Source: Rhizobium sp. ARZ01 | GTDB lineage: Bacteria; Pseudomonadota; Alphaproteobacteria; Rhizobiales; Rhizobiaceae | Direction: 5' to 3' | NCBI RefSeq assembly: GCF_014851675.1 | Contig: NZ_JACVAE010000005.1 | Span: 186,001-250,000, forward strand | DNA: 64,000 bases | In this document: one piece after another, positions 8,441 to 16,854 of the stretch | How the letters are laid out: each line of letters opens with the position of its first letter | Numbering within the stretch: position 1 is the first letter of the stretch | Program-made: the position numbers and the translations under genes | The notes under the pieces: model-generated | Told to the model about the DNA's origin: nothing | The model's database searches: none | The model's input: only the letters and a program-made list of their open reading frames with translations

Positions 8441-8865
8441 CTACCTGGCCGCTACGATCGCATCACTCTCGATGATTTCCGCGAAATCGGATTTGAGATA
8501 AGCCATTGTTACATCGAAAATCGCGCGCGCGGATAGCTGCTCGTCAGGCATGTCAAAACCCATGACGGCATCACGCACCACAATCATCTTAAAGCCGAGG
8601 TCCGATCCAGCCCGAACGGTGGTATTGACACAAAAACCCGCAACCGCGCCCGTCACGACGAGAGTGCCGATGCCGTTGTCGCGGAGATATTTTTCCATCC
8701 TGGTGGAAGCAAATGGCGACGAAGTCGTCTTGACGAAAATCGGTTCGTCGTCGAGCGCTTCTGCGCATGGCATCACCTGTTGAGCGGGTGAACCAAGCTG
8801 CATCGGGGATGCCAGGTCGGGCTCGCCATGACGAACGTGGACCACTCTTTGGCCAGTTTTGCCGC
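8441..8865 (-). pseudogene. C-terminal half of an isochorismatase-like hydrolase
   Basis: The minus strand reads RVVHVRHGEPDLASP, EPIFVKTTSSPFAST, IGTLVVTGAVAGFCVNTTVR and VVRDAVMGFD, which is the C-terminal half of a cysteine hydrolase of the isochorismatase/nicotinamidase superfamily. The nucleophile Cys region (AGFCVNTT) and the Lys region (FVKTTSS) remain, but the N-terminal half with the catalytic Asp is gone. Near 8850-8870 the similarity stops and an unrelated oxidase remnant begins on the opposite strand. A complete paralogue-type gene is present at 42454. Confidence 0.75.
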
Positions 8866-9256
8866 GCCGAAGAATTATCCCGATGCGTGGGGCACGAGGC
8901 GCCGGTGGAGCCCGGAGCAGGAAACGCCGTTCGAGCGATGCCGCATACTGGACCCCACTCCAAATCCGAAGGAACTGGAACGTGTCAAAAGCTTTTTCGC
9001 GAAGGCCTTTCCGCAAATCGGCAGACCGCGCATCAAGGCTTCGTGGGCCGGCATGATCGACACCATGCCCGACGCCTTGCCGATCGTCGATAAAGCATCG
9101 ATCGGCGGCGTGACGATCGCGACTGGCATGAGCGGTCACGGCTTCGGTATCGGCCCCGGCATGGGGCTGGTCATCGCCGATCTTGTGCAGGATCTGAAGC
9201 CGAGACATGACCTTGGCAAATTTTCGATCACAAGGTTCAGGGAGCGCGTTACATGA
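8866..9256 (+). pseudogene. C-terminal part of a DAO-type FAD oxidoreductase
   Basis: Reads PKNYPDAWGTRRRWSPEQE, then IKASWAGMIDTMPDALPIVD, VTIATGMSGHGFGIGPGMG and FSITRFRERVT, the C-terminal FAD and substrate portion of the D-amino-acid-oxidase-like family. The N-terminal Rossmann motif GxGxxG is missing, so it cannot bind FAD. It abuts the isochorismatase half-gene head to head, showing a rearrangement junction near 8865. No function expected. Confidence 0.75.
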
Positions 9257-9339
9257 GATGAGCAGCGAGGGCCCGTCGCAATTTTGACGGGGCAAGAGCT
9301 CAGATGTCCGTTTTCGTGTTGGGTGTCTTGGCAGCGGAC

Positions 9340-9787
9340 AGTCGGCCATCGGCCCCCTCACTGCGCTCATGTATGAGAGATCGCGCGTTGTTTGATCTCG
9401 CAATCGACAGCAAACTGCGTGGCTGCGATCTCGTGCCAGTTCGAAATCACGGCAGACGTGAGGGCAAGTTTGCTTGCATGGCTCGAGCGTCGAGGTGGAA
9501 CAGTTGACGACTACGCCTTTCCCAGTCGGGTCGACCATACCGATCATCTGAGTACTCGACAGTATGCCCGACTGGTCGATGAATGGGTGACCGCAATTGG
9601 TCTACGACGCGAAGACTACGGTACGCACTCGCTTCGGCGCACTAAGGCCGCAATGATCTACAAAGCGACAGGCAATCTTCGTGCGATCCAGCTTCTGTTG
9701 GGGCACACCAAGATCGAAAATACGGTCAAGTACCTCGGCGTGGACATTGAGGATGCACTGGAGCTCGCGGAGCACACTGAGATCTGA
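9340..9787 (+). pseudogene. Tyrosine recombinase (phage-type integrase), internally deleted
   Basis: The first piece (DRALFDLAIDSKLRGCDLV, box I Arg) is in one frame and ends at 9507. The rest, from QFEITADVRASLLAWLERRGG to YGTHSLRRTKA and ATGNLRAIQLLLGHTKIENT then VKYLG, is in another. Between GCDLV and QFEI a family member has ~25 more residues, so part is deleted and the frame shifted. The catalytic Arg, His-x-x-Arg and Tyr are all still visible, so loss was recent. Such integrases move genomic islands or resolve plasmids; here it marks past mobility of this region. The N-terminal DNA-binding domain is not seen. Confidence 0.75.
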
Positions 9788-9793
9788 GCGCTT

Positions 9794-9818
9794 GCAGCCC
9801 CGCTCACAGTGGGGCTGC
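9794..9818 (+). terminator. Hairpin after the integrase remnant
   Basis: GCAGCCCC and GGGGCTGC form a perfect 8-bp GC-rich stem with a 9-base loop, beginning 6 bases after the integrase stop. No T-run follows, so a weak or Rho-assisted terminator, or a leftover of one, is the best reading. Confidence 0.5.
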
Positions 9819-10216
9819 ACGTGTCGACATAGCTTTCTCAATTCCAAAGATTGTGATCGAGCGGCTTTGCGCCTCCATGATGGACATTTCGACAGCCTCT
9901 TTCGCGTCCCAAAAGCGGACGGCGCATTGACCCGCCAATCCTCCGGTTTCTATGGATTCGAACTCTTCCAATCCTTGCCTTCGCCCAAGGAGTCGGCACA
10001 GAGCGACGGTGCAGGATCGGACCTTTCAGTCCCGAGCGCTATGCTTCTGTCATGTTGCGGACCCGTTTCACGATCTTTCGGAGCGTCGATAATGACCGCG
10101 CCGCCACAAGCGCTATCTTTCGGGCGGAGCGAGCTTCTGGGAGAGAGCAGCCAAGGTGGCTCAGTGAGCTGATGAAGGTGAAGGTGCAGGATGTTGAGCG
10201 TTCTTCGCCGGCGATC
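9819..10216. other. Intergenic region without a recognisable gene
   Basis: Both strands were read. The short open frames at 10039-10260 (minus) and 10052-10312 (plus) overlap each other, have no family resemblance and lack good ribosome sites. I see nothing supported here. Confidence 0.4.
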
Positions 10217-10678
10217 TCAATGGAACTGACGCGCGGAGGAGGCCGCGTACCCTGCCGCAAGTTCCGCCCGGCAAGCCTCGCCGAAATCCTGGAGAAAGTT
10301 CATCGCGCCTGAAAGCGCGAGGTCTCGCATTTCAGAGAGGGAGCGATTGGGGGTCAGGTAGGTTTCAACGATCCTTTCCATCGCTAGTTCCGCTGCATCT
10401 ACGACTGGTCGGGACGAGATCAGACGCATATGGGCGACCAGTGCATAAAGCAGAACGAGATCGGAGACGTCGTCCTTCTGATGGCTTAATGCATCACCAT
10501 AGAGCCTCGTGGCTTCGGCTATGAAATCCGAAAACAGCTTTTCGCGCTTGGCGACCTCGACCTCGCGATGCTTTTCCCTCACCTGTGACCGATGCGTCAT
10601 CCAGGCAGTCGCGAACGAGGCGAGACCGCCGACCGCGACACCGGCGAGGCCCATCAGGGCAGAGATGTATGCCTCCAT
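10217..10678 (-). CDS. Membrane-anchored hypothetical protein
   Basis: A 153-residue protein I do not recognise. It begins with one membrane segment (YISALMGLAGVAVGGLASFATAW), then a charged helix (THRSQVREKHREVEVAKREKLF) and a helical soluble domain, so it is probably anchored with the C-terminus in the cytoplasm. The start at 10678 has GAGGAG 8 bases upstream; a longer frame from 10804 has none and overlaps the next gene. It lies 98 bases downstream of tetR on the same strand. Function unknown. Confidence 0.75.
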   Translation of the reverse strand: MEAYISALMGLAGVAVGGLASFATAWMTHRSQVREKHREVEVAKREKLFSDFIAEATRLYGDALSHQKDDVSDLVLLYALVAHMRLISSRPVVDAAELAMERIVETYLTPNRSLSEMRDLALSGAMNFLQDFGEACRAELAAGYAASSARQFH

Positions 10679-10776
10679 GAGATTTCTCCTCTCGGATCGA
10701 ACGCGGGCGTGCACCAGGAAGATGACTGCCGCTCGCCGAGGAGCCTCGGTGCCCAGCGGACTCGTCATCGGTACTT

Positions 10777-11463
10777 CTAACCTGCTAGCGGAGGGCCTAC
10801 CCAAACGCCTTCCTGCACTGCGGGGATGCTATTCACCAGCCCGTCGAGCATTCCTTGCAGGACGTTCTCGGTCAGCTCCTCCATCTTGTCGCTGGGTCCA
10901 ACGAGGCGGTCCGCCAGCAACAAAGTCAGACCGTGCATTTGGGACCAAAAAACGAGGATCGCCCCATCGATCGTGCGGGTATTGGCCTCGGTATCTGCAA
11001 TGGGGCGCCCGAGAGCGCCGTCGGCAATCGCGTCAACTACAAGGGCTTTCATGTTGTAGGCCGCGGTTCTTTCGATAGCCGGACGCCCTTCGTCCTGTCC
11101 GGCAAGGTAGCCGCCGAACATCAATCTGTAGAGCGCCGGATTGTTGACGCCGCCGCGAACATAAGCGCGGGCCATAGCCGCCAGCCTCTGGCGAGGACTG
11201 TCGAGATCCTTGGTCGCTTCGGCCATGCGCTTCGCCAGCAGTTCGAACCCAACCGCCGAGACGGCGGCCAGTAATTCGCGCTTGTCGGCGAAATGTTTGT
11301 ACGGGGCGTTGTGACTGACGCCCGCCCGACGGGCGAGCTCACGAAGCGAAAACCCCGTGCTTTGCGATTCGCTGAGGACATCGAGTGCGGCACCTACGAT
11401 GGCCCTGTGCAGGTCACCATGGTGGTAGGGCCGCTGATCTGCGGTGGAACTGGCTTTGGTCAT
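10777..11463 (-). CDS. TetR/AcrR-family repressor of the efflux operon
   Basis: A 228-residue TetR regulator. The N-terminal helix-turn-helix is clear: YHHGDLHRAIVGAALDVLSE, then FSLRELARRAGVSHNAPYKHF and ADKRELLAAV. The C-terminal ligand-binding part (LYRLMFGG, later ILVFWSQMHGLTLLLADRL) resembles the WHG-type TetR domain. It is divergent from the RND operon starting at 11643 and separated from it by a large inverted repeat, the usual layout for a local repressor released by an efflux substrate. Inducer unknown. A TTGACA box at 11499-11494 followed after 17 bases by TAAATG would put the transcript start almost at the ATG, so the mRNA may be leaderless. Confidence 0.9.
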   Translation of the reverse strand: MTKASSTADQRPYHHGDLHRAIVGAALDVLSESQSTGFSLRELARRAGVSHNAPYKHFADKRELLAAVSAVGFELLAKRMAEATKDLDSPRQRLAAMARAYVRGGVNNPALYRLMFGGYLAGQDEGRPAIERTAAYNMKALVVDAIADGALGRPIADTEANTRTIDGAILVFWSQMHGLTLLLADRLVGPSDKMEELTENVLQGMLDGLVNSIPAVQEGVWVGPPLAG

Positions 11464-11493
11464 ACGCGTCCATTTAGGCCTTCATGTTGCGCC

Positions 11494-11561
11494 TGTCAAC
11501 TTTTCCACCGGCAAGATGTTGACAGCGTCCACTCTTATCTTTAAGTGGGCGCTGTCAACAT
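11494..11561. promoter_or_regulatory. TetR operator and divergent promoters
   Basis: Positions 11516-11561 form an inverted repeat: ATGTTGACAGCG pairs perfectly with CGCTGTCAACAT, and inside it CCACT pairs with AGTGG around a 10-base centre. Each outer arm contains TTGACA, readable as a -35 box on the plus strand (11519-11524) and on the minus strand (11558-11553). A third copy, on the minus strand at 11499-11494, precedes tetR. Repressor binding to the arms would block both directions. Confidence 0.7.
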
Positions 11562-11642
11562 GGGGCCATGACCCTTACGCATTTCAGACTGCACGCGAAT
11601 CCCCGCCGCTCTCTGATGGTTGCAATGGCAACGGAGAAAAAA

Positions 11643-12707
11643 ATGCAGCCCCTTCGAATTCTGGGAATTGGTCTCGCTTGCGCATCCCTGGCTGCCTGCG
11701 AGGAAAGAGCCGAGTTGGCGCCACTACCGCAACAGGTGCGGGTCGTTTCCGCGATCACGGCCCAGTATCGGCCGGGTGCGGAAGTTACCGGTGAGGTAAA
11801 GGCGCGGATCCAGACCGAACTCTCATTTCGCGTCAGTGGCAGAGTGATTGAGAGGCTGATTGACGTGGGTGCACATGTTCGCGCCGGCGAGGTCCTGGCG
11901 CGCCTCAACGATACCGAGCAGCAGGCAGATGTCGGCGTTGCAAGAGCTGCATTGGAATCGGCGCAGGCGGTGGTCAAACAGAGGGCGCTGGCATTTGAGC
12001 GATCAAAGGCCCTCGTGCAATCGCAGGTCATTTCGCAGGAGACGTTTGATGAGGCTCGAAAAGACCTGACGAGTGCCCAAGCCTCTTTGGAAGCTGCCGG
12101 GGCCACGCTGGCTACAGCCGAGGACGCCCTGTCCTATACGGAGTTGAAGGCTGAAGCCGACGGGATCATCACCGCCCGCGGCTTAGAAGTGGGGCAGGTT
12201 GTCTCGGCGGCGCAGTCGGTCCTCAAGCTCGCCCATGACGGCCCGAGAGATGTGGTGTTCGATGTCTTCGAAGCGTTTTTTCTGGACGGCCCGCCGTTGT
12301 CGGATGTCGCGGTGGCGCCAGTTGGCGATCGGGCACTCGAAGTGCACGCGAATATCCGGGAAGTCTCCCCGGTGATCGACACCAAAGCCGGCACGATCAG
12401 GATCAAGGTGGGGCTCCAGGAGAACTCTCACTGGCCTCTTGGCACGCCGGTGGTCGGCAAACTCCGCTCCGCAGCGCGCGACGGAATCGTGCTGCCCTAC
12501 AATGCGATTGCCTCCGCCAAGGGGGAACCCGCCGTGTGGCTGACCAACAACGAAAACCACACCGTTACCCTCCGCAAAGTTTCGGTCACCCGGTACCGCA
12601 AGAGCGATTTCGTCGTGACCGGCGGCATCGCCCCGGACGACCTGATCGTCACGGAGGGTGGAAAGTTCCTCAAGGAAGGCCAGGCAGTAGCTTGGGAAGG
12701 CAAGTGA
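11643..12707 (+). CDS. RND efflux periplasmic adaptor lipoprotein 1
   Basis: A 354-residue membrane fusion protein linking an RND pump to an outer-membrane channel. The start at ATG 11643 is chosen because ACGGAG lies 7 bases upstream and it gives a compact lipoprotein signal, MQPLRILGIGLACASLAAC, with the lipobox Cys19. Typical parts follow: lipoyl half-motif GRVIERLIDVGAHVRAGEVLARL, an alpha-hairpin of Ala/Gln-rich helices (residues ~80-150), and the second lipoyl half YTELKAEADGIITARGLEVGQ. A beta-barrel and membrane-proximal domain complete it. First gene of the operon; the second adaptor begins 1 base after its stop. Confidence 0.92.
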   Translation: MQPLRILGIGLACASLAACEERAELAPLPQQVRVVSAITAQYRPGAEVTGEVKARIQTELSFRVSGRVIERLIDVGAHVRAGEVLARLNDTEQQADVGVARAALESAQAVVKQRALAFERSKALVQSQVISQETFDEARKDLTSAQASLEAAGATLATAEDALSYTELKAEADGIITARGLEVGQVVSAAQSVLKLAHDGPRDVVFDVFEAFFLDGPPLSDVAVAPVGDRALEVHANIREVSPVIDTKAGTIRIKVGLQENSHWPLGTPVVGKLRSAARDGIVLPYNAIASAKGEPAVWLTNNENHTVTLRKVSVTRYRKSDFVVTGGIAPDDLIVTEGGKFLKEGQAVAWEGK

Positions 12708-12708
12708 G

Positions 12709-13806
12709 ATGATCCTTAGTCGCCTATACACCACTCTCCCACTCTTTCTGTCGATCTCGCTCCTTGTCGGCTGCGAGCAAAGCTCAATCGCAGGAGAAGA
12801 GGCGAGCCCCCGTCCCGTCAAATCCGTGACGGCAAAAGGCGAGCAGGAAGTTGTCGAGAGCTTTCCCGGCGTCGTGCGGGCCCGCATCGAGACCGACCTG
12901 GCGTTCCGAACACTTGGACGAATTGTATCCCGCAAGGTCGACGTTGGTGATCTCGTGCGGAAAGGGGATGTCGTGGCGGAAATTGATCCCCTCAGTCTCC
13001 GCCTCGCAGTCAGGAGCGCAGATGCCAACTTGCGCGATGCCCAGGGGCAGTTAGAAAACGCCTTATTAACAGAAGGGCGTAAACGAACTCTCGCCCACAA
13101 GAGCGCCTCGAGCATTGCCGATCACGAACTTGCCGAACAACAACTGAAGTCGGCTGAGGCCAACGTCGCAAAAGAAACAGCCAGCCTCGCCAAGGCGCAG
13201 GAGCAGCTTGGCTACGCGGAGTTGAGGGCGGAATTCGACGGTGTGGTCACAGCCACATACGCAGAAGCCGGCCAGACAGTCTCGACGGGCCAACCGGTCT
13301 TGAAACTGGCGCGTCTCGAACAGCGTGATGTGGTCATCGATGTACCCGAAGCGCAATTTCGAGCCGCGCGCCTGAACGACAGATTCAGCATTGCCCTTCA
13401 ACTCGACCGTACGATGCAGGCTGTTGGCGTCGTGCGCGAGATCGCACCGCAAGCGGATCCCAATACCCGCACCCACAGACTGAAGGTCGCCATAGACCGG
13501 GCGCCGGAAGTTTTCCGCCTGGGTGCCGTGGTGACCGCGACACCACTAGTCGAAGGGCGAAAACGAGCTGTCGCCCTGCCCAGTTCTGCCATCAGCGACA
13601 GGGATGGCGCCATCCACGTTTGGGTCGTGGATCAATCCGCAGGCACCGTCTCATCACGACCGGTCCAACTCGAAAGCCAGGCGAGTGGTTCCCGCTGGGT
13701 GCGGGTTCTGTCCGGGTTGCAGGAAGGCGAAGAAGTCGTCGTCGCCGGCGTCGATGAGCTTTCCGAAGGACAGAAGGTGAAACGCGAACAGGAGCGCCAT
13801 CCGTGA
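12709..13806 (+). CDS. RND efflux periplasmic adaptor lipoprotein 2
   Basis: A second, 365-residue adaptor of the same family as its neighbour but clearly divergent. Signal and lipobox: MILSRLYTTLPLFLSISLLV then GC at residue 22. Lipoyl motif GRIVSRKVDVGDLVRKGDVVAEID, an alpha-hairpin between residues ~100 and 165, then LGYAELRAEFDGVVTATYAEAG. The C-terminal part GLQEGEEVVVAGVDELSEGQKV is the membrane-proximal domain. Two adaptors for one permease suggest a hetero-hexameric ring, as in some Hae1-related pumps. Its stop overlaps the GTG of the permease by 4 bases, indicating translational coupling. Confidence 0.92.
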   Translation: MILSRLYTTLPLFLSISLLVGCEQSSIAGEEASPRPVKSVTAKGEQEVVESFPGVVRARIETDLAFRTLGRIVSRKVDVGDLVRKGDVVAEIDPLSLRLAVRSADANLRDAQGQLENALLTEGRKRTLAHKSASSIADHELAEQQLKSAEANVAKETASLAKAQEQLGYAELRAEFDGVVTATYAEAGQTVSTGQPVLKLARLEQRDVVIDVPEAQFRAARLNDRFSIALQLDRTMQAVGVVREIAPQADPNTRTHRLKVAIDRAPEVFRLGAVVTATPLVEGRKRAVALPSSAISDRDGAIHVWVVDQSAGTVSSRPVQLESQASGSRWVRVLSGLQEGEEVVVAGVDELSEGQKVKREQERHP

Positions 13807-16800
13807 CAAAATTCAATCTTTCAGACTGGGCGCTCGAGCATCGCTCTCTCGTCTGGTATTTCATGATCATCTTCGCAGTCGCGGGCGCCTATGCCTATAT
13901 GGGCCTTGGCCGTGAAGAAGATCCATCCTTCACAATCAAGACCATGGTCATCCAGGCCCAATGGCCCGGCGCCTCTGCCGAGGAAGTGACGCAGCAGGTT
14001 ACCGACCGTATCGAGAAAAAGCTGCAGGAACTCAACAATCTCGAACATACTCGCAGCATCACAACCGCAGGTCAGACGATCGTCTTCGTCGATCTTCTGC
14101 CGGATACGAATGCGAATGATGTAAAACCCACCTGGTCGCGGGTGCGCAACTTGATTGACGATATCAAGCACGAATTCCCCCAGGGCGTGCTCGGACCGTT
14201 GTTCGACGACCAGTTCGGAGATGTCTACGGCAATATCTTTGCCTTCGCGGGTGAAGGACTTAGTCATCGGGAATTGCGCGATTTCGCGGAGGACGCCCGG
14301 ACGCGGATCCTCAAGATTCCCGACGTGGGCAAGGTCGACATCCTCGGTGCGCAGGACGAGGTCATCTACCTCGAATTCTCAACCCGCAAAATCGCTGCCC
14401 TCGGCATCGACCGCGCCGACGTCATTGCCACGCTGCAGGCGCAGAACGCCGTCACTCAGTCAGGCTTCATCCAGACGGGACCGGAACGCATCGCCCTTCG
14501 CGTCGGTGGGCGTTTCATTTCCGAATACACCTTGCGCGGGATCAACCTTAGGGTCAACGATCGCTTCTTTCCGCTGACAGACGTCGCCAACATCACCCGC
14601 GGCTATGTCGATCCGCCGATTTCGCACTTCCGTTTCAATGGAAAGCCGGCGATCGGGCTCGCGATTGGCATGAAGACCGGCGGCAATCTGCTTGCCTTTG
14701 GCGAAGCGCTCGAAAAGACGATGACCAGTATCGTTCAGGATCTTCCGGTCGGCGTTTCGGTCGAACAGGTCTCCGACCAGCCGAAAGTGGTTCACGAGGC
14801 AGTGGGGGGCTTCACGAAGGCCCTGTTCGAGGCGGTCGCCATCGTGCTCGCGATCAGTTTCATCAGTCTAGGGTTCAGGGCCGGACTGGTCGTGGCCGTC
14901 GCAATCCCGCTGGTTCTCGCTATCACCTTTATGGTGATGTTCTATTCAGGCATTTCACTGCAGCGAATCTCGCTCGGTGCGCTCATCATCGCACTCGGTC
15001 TTCTCGTCGACGACGCCATGATCGCGGTCGAAATGATGGTGGCACGGCTGGAAATGGGTGACAGTCTGAGGAAAGCCGCCACCTACGTCTACACGTCCAC
15101 GGCCTTCCCGATGCTAACCGGCACGCTTGTGACCGTCGCGGGCTTCATACCCGTCGCATTCAACAAAAGCAGCGCCGGCGAGTTCACCTTCACCCTCTTC
15201 GTCGTCATCGCCGTATCGCTCGTCGTCTCCTGGATCGTTGCCGTGTTGTTCACGCCGCTCATCGGCGTGACCCTGCTTCCTAAAACCATGAAGAAGCACG
15301 CCGAACACAAGGGTCGGTTCGCGTCGGCGTTCTCCCGCATACTGCAATTCTGCCTGCGCTGGCGCTGGATGACGATCATCGCCACGATCGTCCTCTTCAC
15401 CGGCTCGCTCGCCGGCTTGTCGATGGTGCAGCAGCAGTTCTTTCCGAGTTCCGACCGGCCGGAACTGATCGTTGACTGGAACCTGCCGCAGAACAGCTCG
15501 ATTGCCGAAACGAGCCGGCAGATGGCTCAGCTCGAGCGTGAGGTGCTGACCGACAACCCTGCGGTCGAGCATTGGTCGACATACGTCGGAAGGGGCGCAC
15601 CGCGCTTTATCCTTTCCTTCGACGTGCAGCCGGCTGACGTTTCATTTGGCCAGACTGTCATTCTCACCAAGGGACTCGAGGAGCGCGACACTCTGAAACA
15701 GGAAGTGGAAGCCTACCTTCAAAAGACTTTTCCTGGAACTGACGCCTATGTGAAGCTTCTGGAAATCGGCCCGCCGGTCGGCAAGCCAATTCAGTATCGC
15801 GTGTCCGGCGAGAATCTCCAGACGGTACGCGACCTGGCACAGAAACTGGGGGCTGTCGTCGGCACCCATCCCTCCCTCAAGAACCTCGCCTTCGATTGGA
15901 ATGAACCGGCGCGCGTCGTGAAGATCGACGTGCTGCAGGACAAGGCACGGCAGCTTGGTGTCTCCTCTCAGGATATCGCAATGGCGCTCAACACCGTCGT
16001 TCAAGGGGACGCGGTCACGCAGGTCCGGGACGACATTTATCTGGTCGATGTGGTCGGCCGAGCCGCGGCGAAGGAGCGAGAGTCAATCGACACGCTGCTC
16101 GATCTGCAACTGCAGAGCAGCAGCGGCCAGTCGGTCCCGCTGTCATCTGTCGCCACTTTCCGCTACGAGCTCGAACAGCCGACGATCTGGCGCCGGGATA
16201 GGGTTCCAACCATCACGGTCAAGGCGGGGATCGCCGATGCGACGCAGCCGGCGACCATTGTGAAGGCGCTCTCTGACAAGATTGCGGCGTTCGAAAGGAT
16301 GCTGCCGGTCGGTTATTCCGTCGCAGTCGGCGGCGCGGTCGAGGAAAGCACCAAGTCGCAGGGGCCCATTGCGCAAGTGGTGCCGGCCATGCTCCTGATG
16401 ATGGCAACGCTCCTGATGGTTCAGCTTCAGAGCTTCCACAGGCTGTTCCTGGTCTTCTCGGTTGCCCCGTTGGCGCTGATCGGCGTCGTGGTGGCTCTGC
16501 ACGCCAGCAATTCCCCGCTTGGCTTCGTCGCACTTCTTGGCGTGCTCGCCCTCGTCGGCATCCTCATCCGCAACTCCGTCATCCTGATCGTGGAGATCGA
16601 AGAGTTGCGGGCAGCGGGTAAGTCGCCATGGAATGCGGTCGTGGAGGCGACCGAACACCGCATGAGGCCGATCATGCTGACCGCCGCGGCCGCGACCCTG
16701 GCGCTGATCCCGATCTCGCACGAGATCTTCTGGGGACCCATGGCCTACGCCATGATGGGCGGCATTGTCGTGGGAACGGCGCTGACGCTTCTGTTCCTGC

Positions 16801-16853
16801 CGGCGCTCTACGTCGCCTGGTTCCGGATCCCGCGTGAAGTCGAGCAAGACTGA
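13803..16853 (+). CDS. RND efflux permease (AcrB/MexF superfamily)
   Basis: A 1016-residue inner-membrane proton antiporter of normal RND length, exporting drugs or metabolites from the periplasm. The GTG start overlaps the previous stop. The first membrane helix is WYFMIIFAVAGAYAYMGLG, followed by the conserved REEDPSF. The proton-relay pair is present in TM4 (GLLVDDAMIAVEMM, two Asp), and the large periplasmic loops and twofold repeat of TM blocks are evident (TM7 near WMTIIATIVLF, TM8-12 from residue ~850). The short size and REEDP motif place it among simpler heavy-metal or multidrug pumps that use two adaptors. Substrate unknown. Confidence 0.93.
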   Translation: MTKFNLSDWALEHRSLVWYFMIIFAVAGAYAYMGLGREEDPSFTIKTMVIQAQWPGASAEEVTQQVTDRIEKKLQELNNLEHTRSITTAGQTIVFVDLLPDTNANDVKPTWSRVRNLIDDIKHEFPQGVLGPLFDDQFGDVYGNIFAFAGEGLSHRELRDFAEDARTRILKIPDVGKVDILGAQDEVIYLEFSTRKIAALGIDRADVIATLQAQNAVTQSGFIQTGPERIALRVGGRFISEYTLRGINLRVNDRFFPLTDVANITRGYVDPPISHFRFNGKPAIGLAIGMKTGGNLLAFGEALEKTMTSIVQDLPVGVSVEQVSDQPKVVHEAVGGFTKALFEAVAIVLAISFISLGFRAGLVVAVAIPLVLAITFMVMFYSGISLQRISLGALIIALGLLVDDAMIAVEMMVARLEMGDSLRKAATYVYTSTAFPMLTGTLVTVAGFIPVAFNKSSAGEFTFTLFVVIAVSLVVSWIVAVLFTPLIGVTLLPKTMKKHAEHKGRFASAFSRILQFCLRWRWMTIIATIVLFTGSLAGLSMVQQQFFPSSDRPELIVDWNLPQNSSIAETSRQMAQLEREVLTDNPAVEHWSTYVGRGAPRFILSFDVQPADVSFGQTVILTKGLEERDTLKQEVEAYLQKTFPGTDAYVKLLEIGPPVGKPIQYRVSGENLQTVRDLAQKLGAVVGTHPSLKNLAFDWNEPARVVKIDVLQDKARQLGVSSQDIAMALNTVVQGDAVTQVRDDIYLVDVVGRAAAKERESIDTLLDLQLQSSSGQSVPLSSVATFRYELEQPTIWRRDRVPTITVKAGIADATQPATIVKALSDKIAAFERMLPVGYSVAVGGAVEESTKSQGPIAQVVPAMLLMMATLLMVQLQSFHRLFLVFSVAPLALIGVVVALHASNSPLGFVALLGVLALVGILIRNSVILIVEIEELRAAGKSPWNAVVEATEHRMRPIMLTAAAATLALIPISHEIFWGPMAYAMMGGIVVGTALTLLFLPALYVAWFRIPREVEQD

Positions 16854-16854
16854 G

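Noticed and set aside
8866..9547. Upstream extension of the minus-strand isochorismatase frame to 368 residues
   Set aside because: The extension is antisense to the oxidase and integrase remnants and has no resemblance to the family N-terminus.
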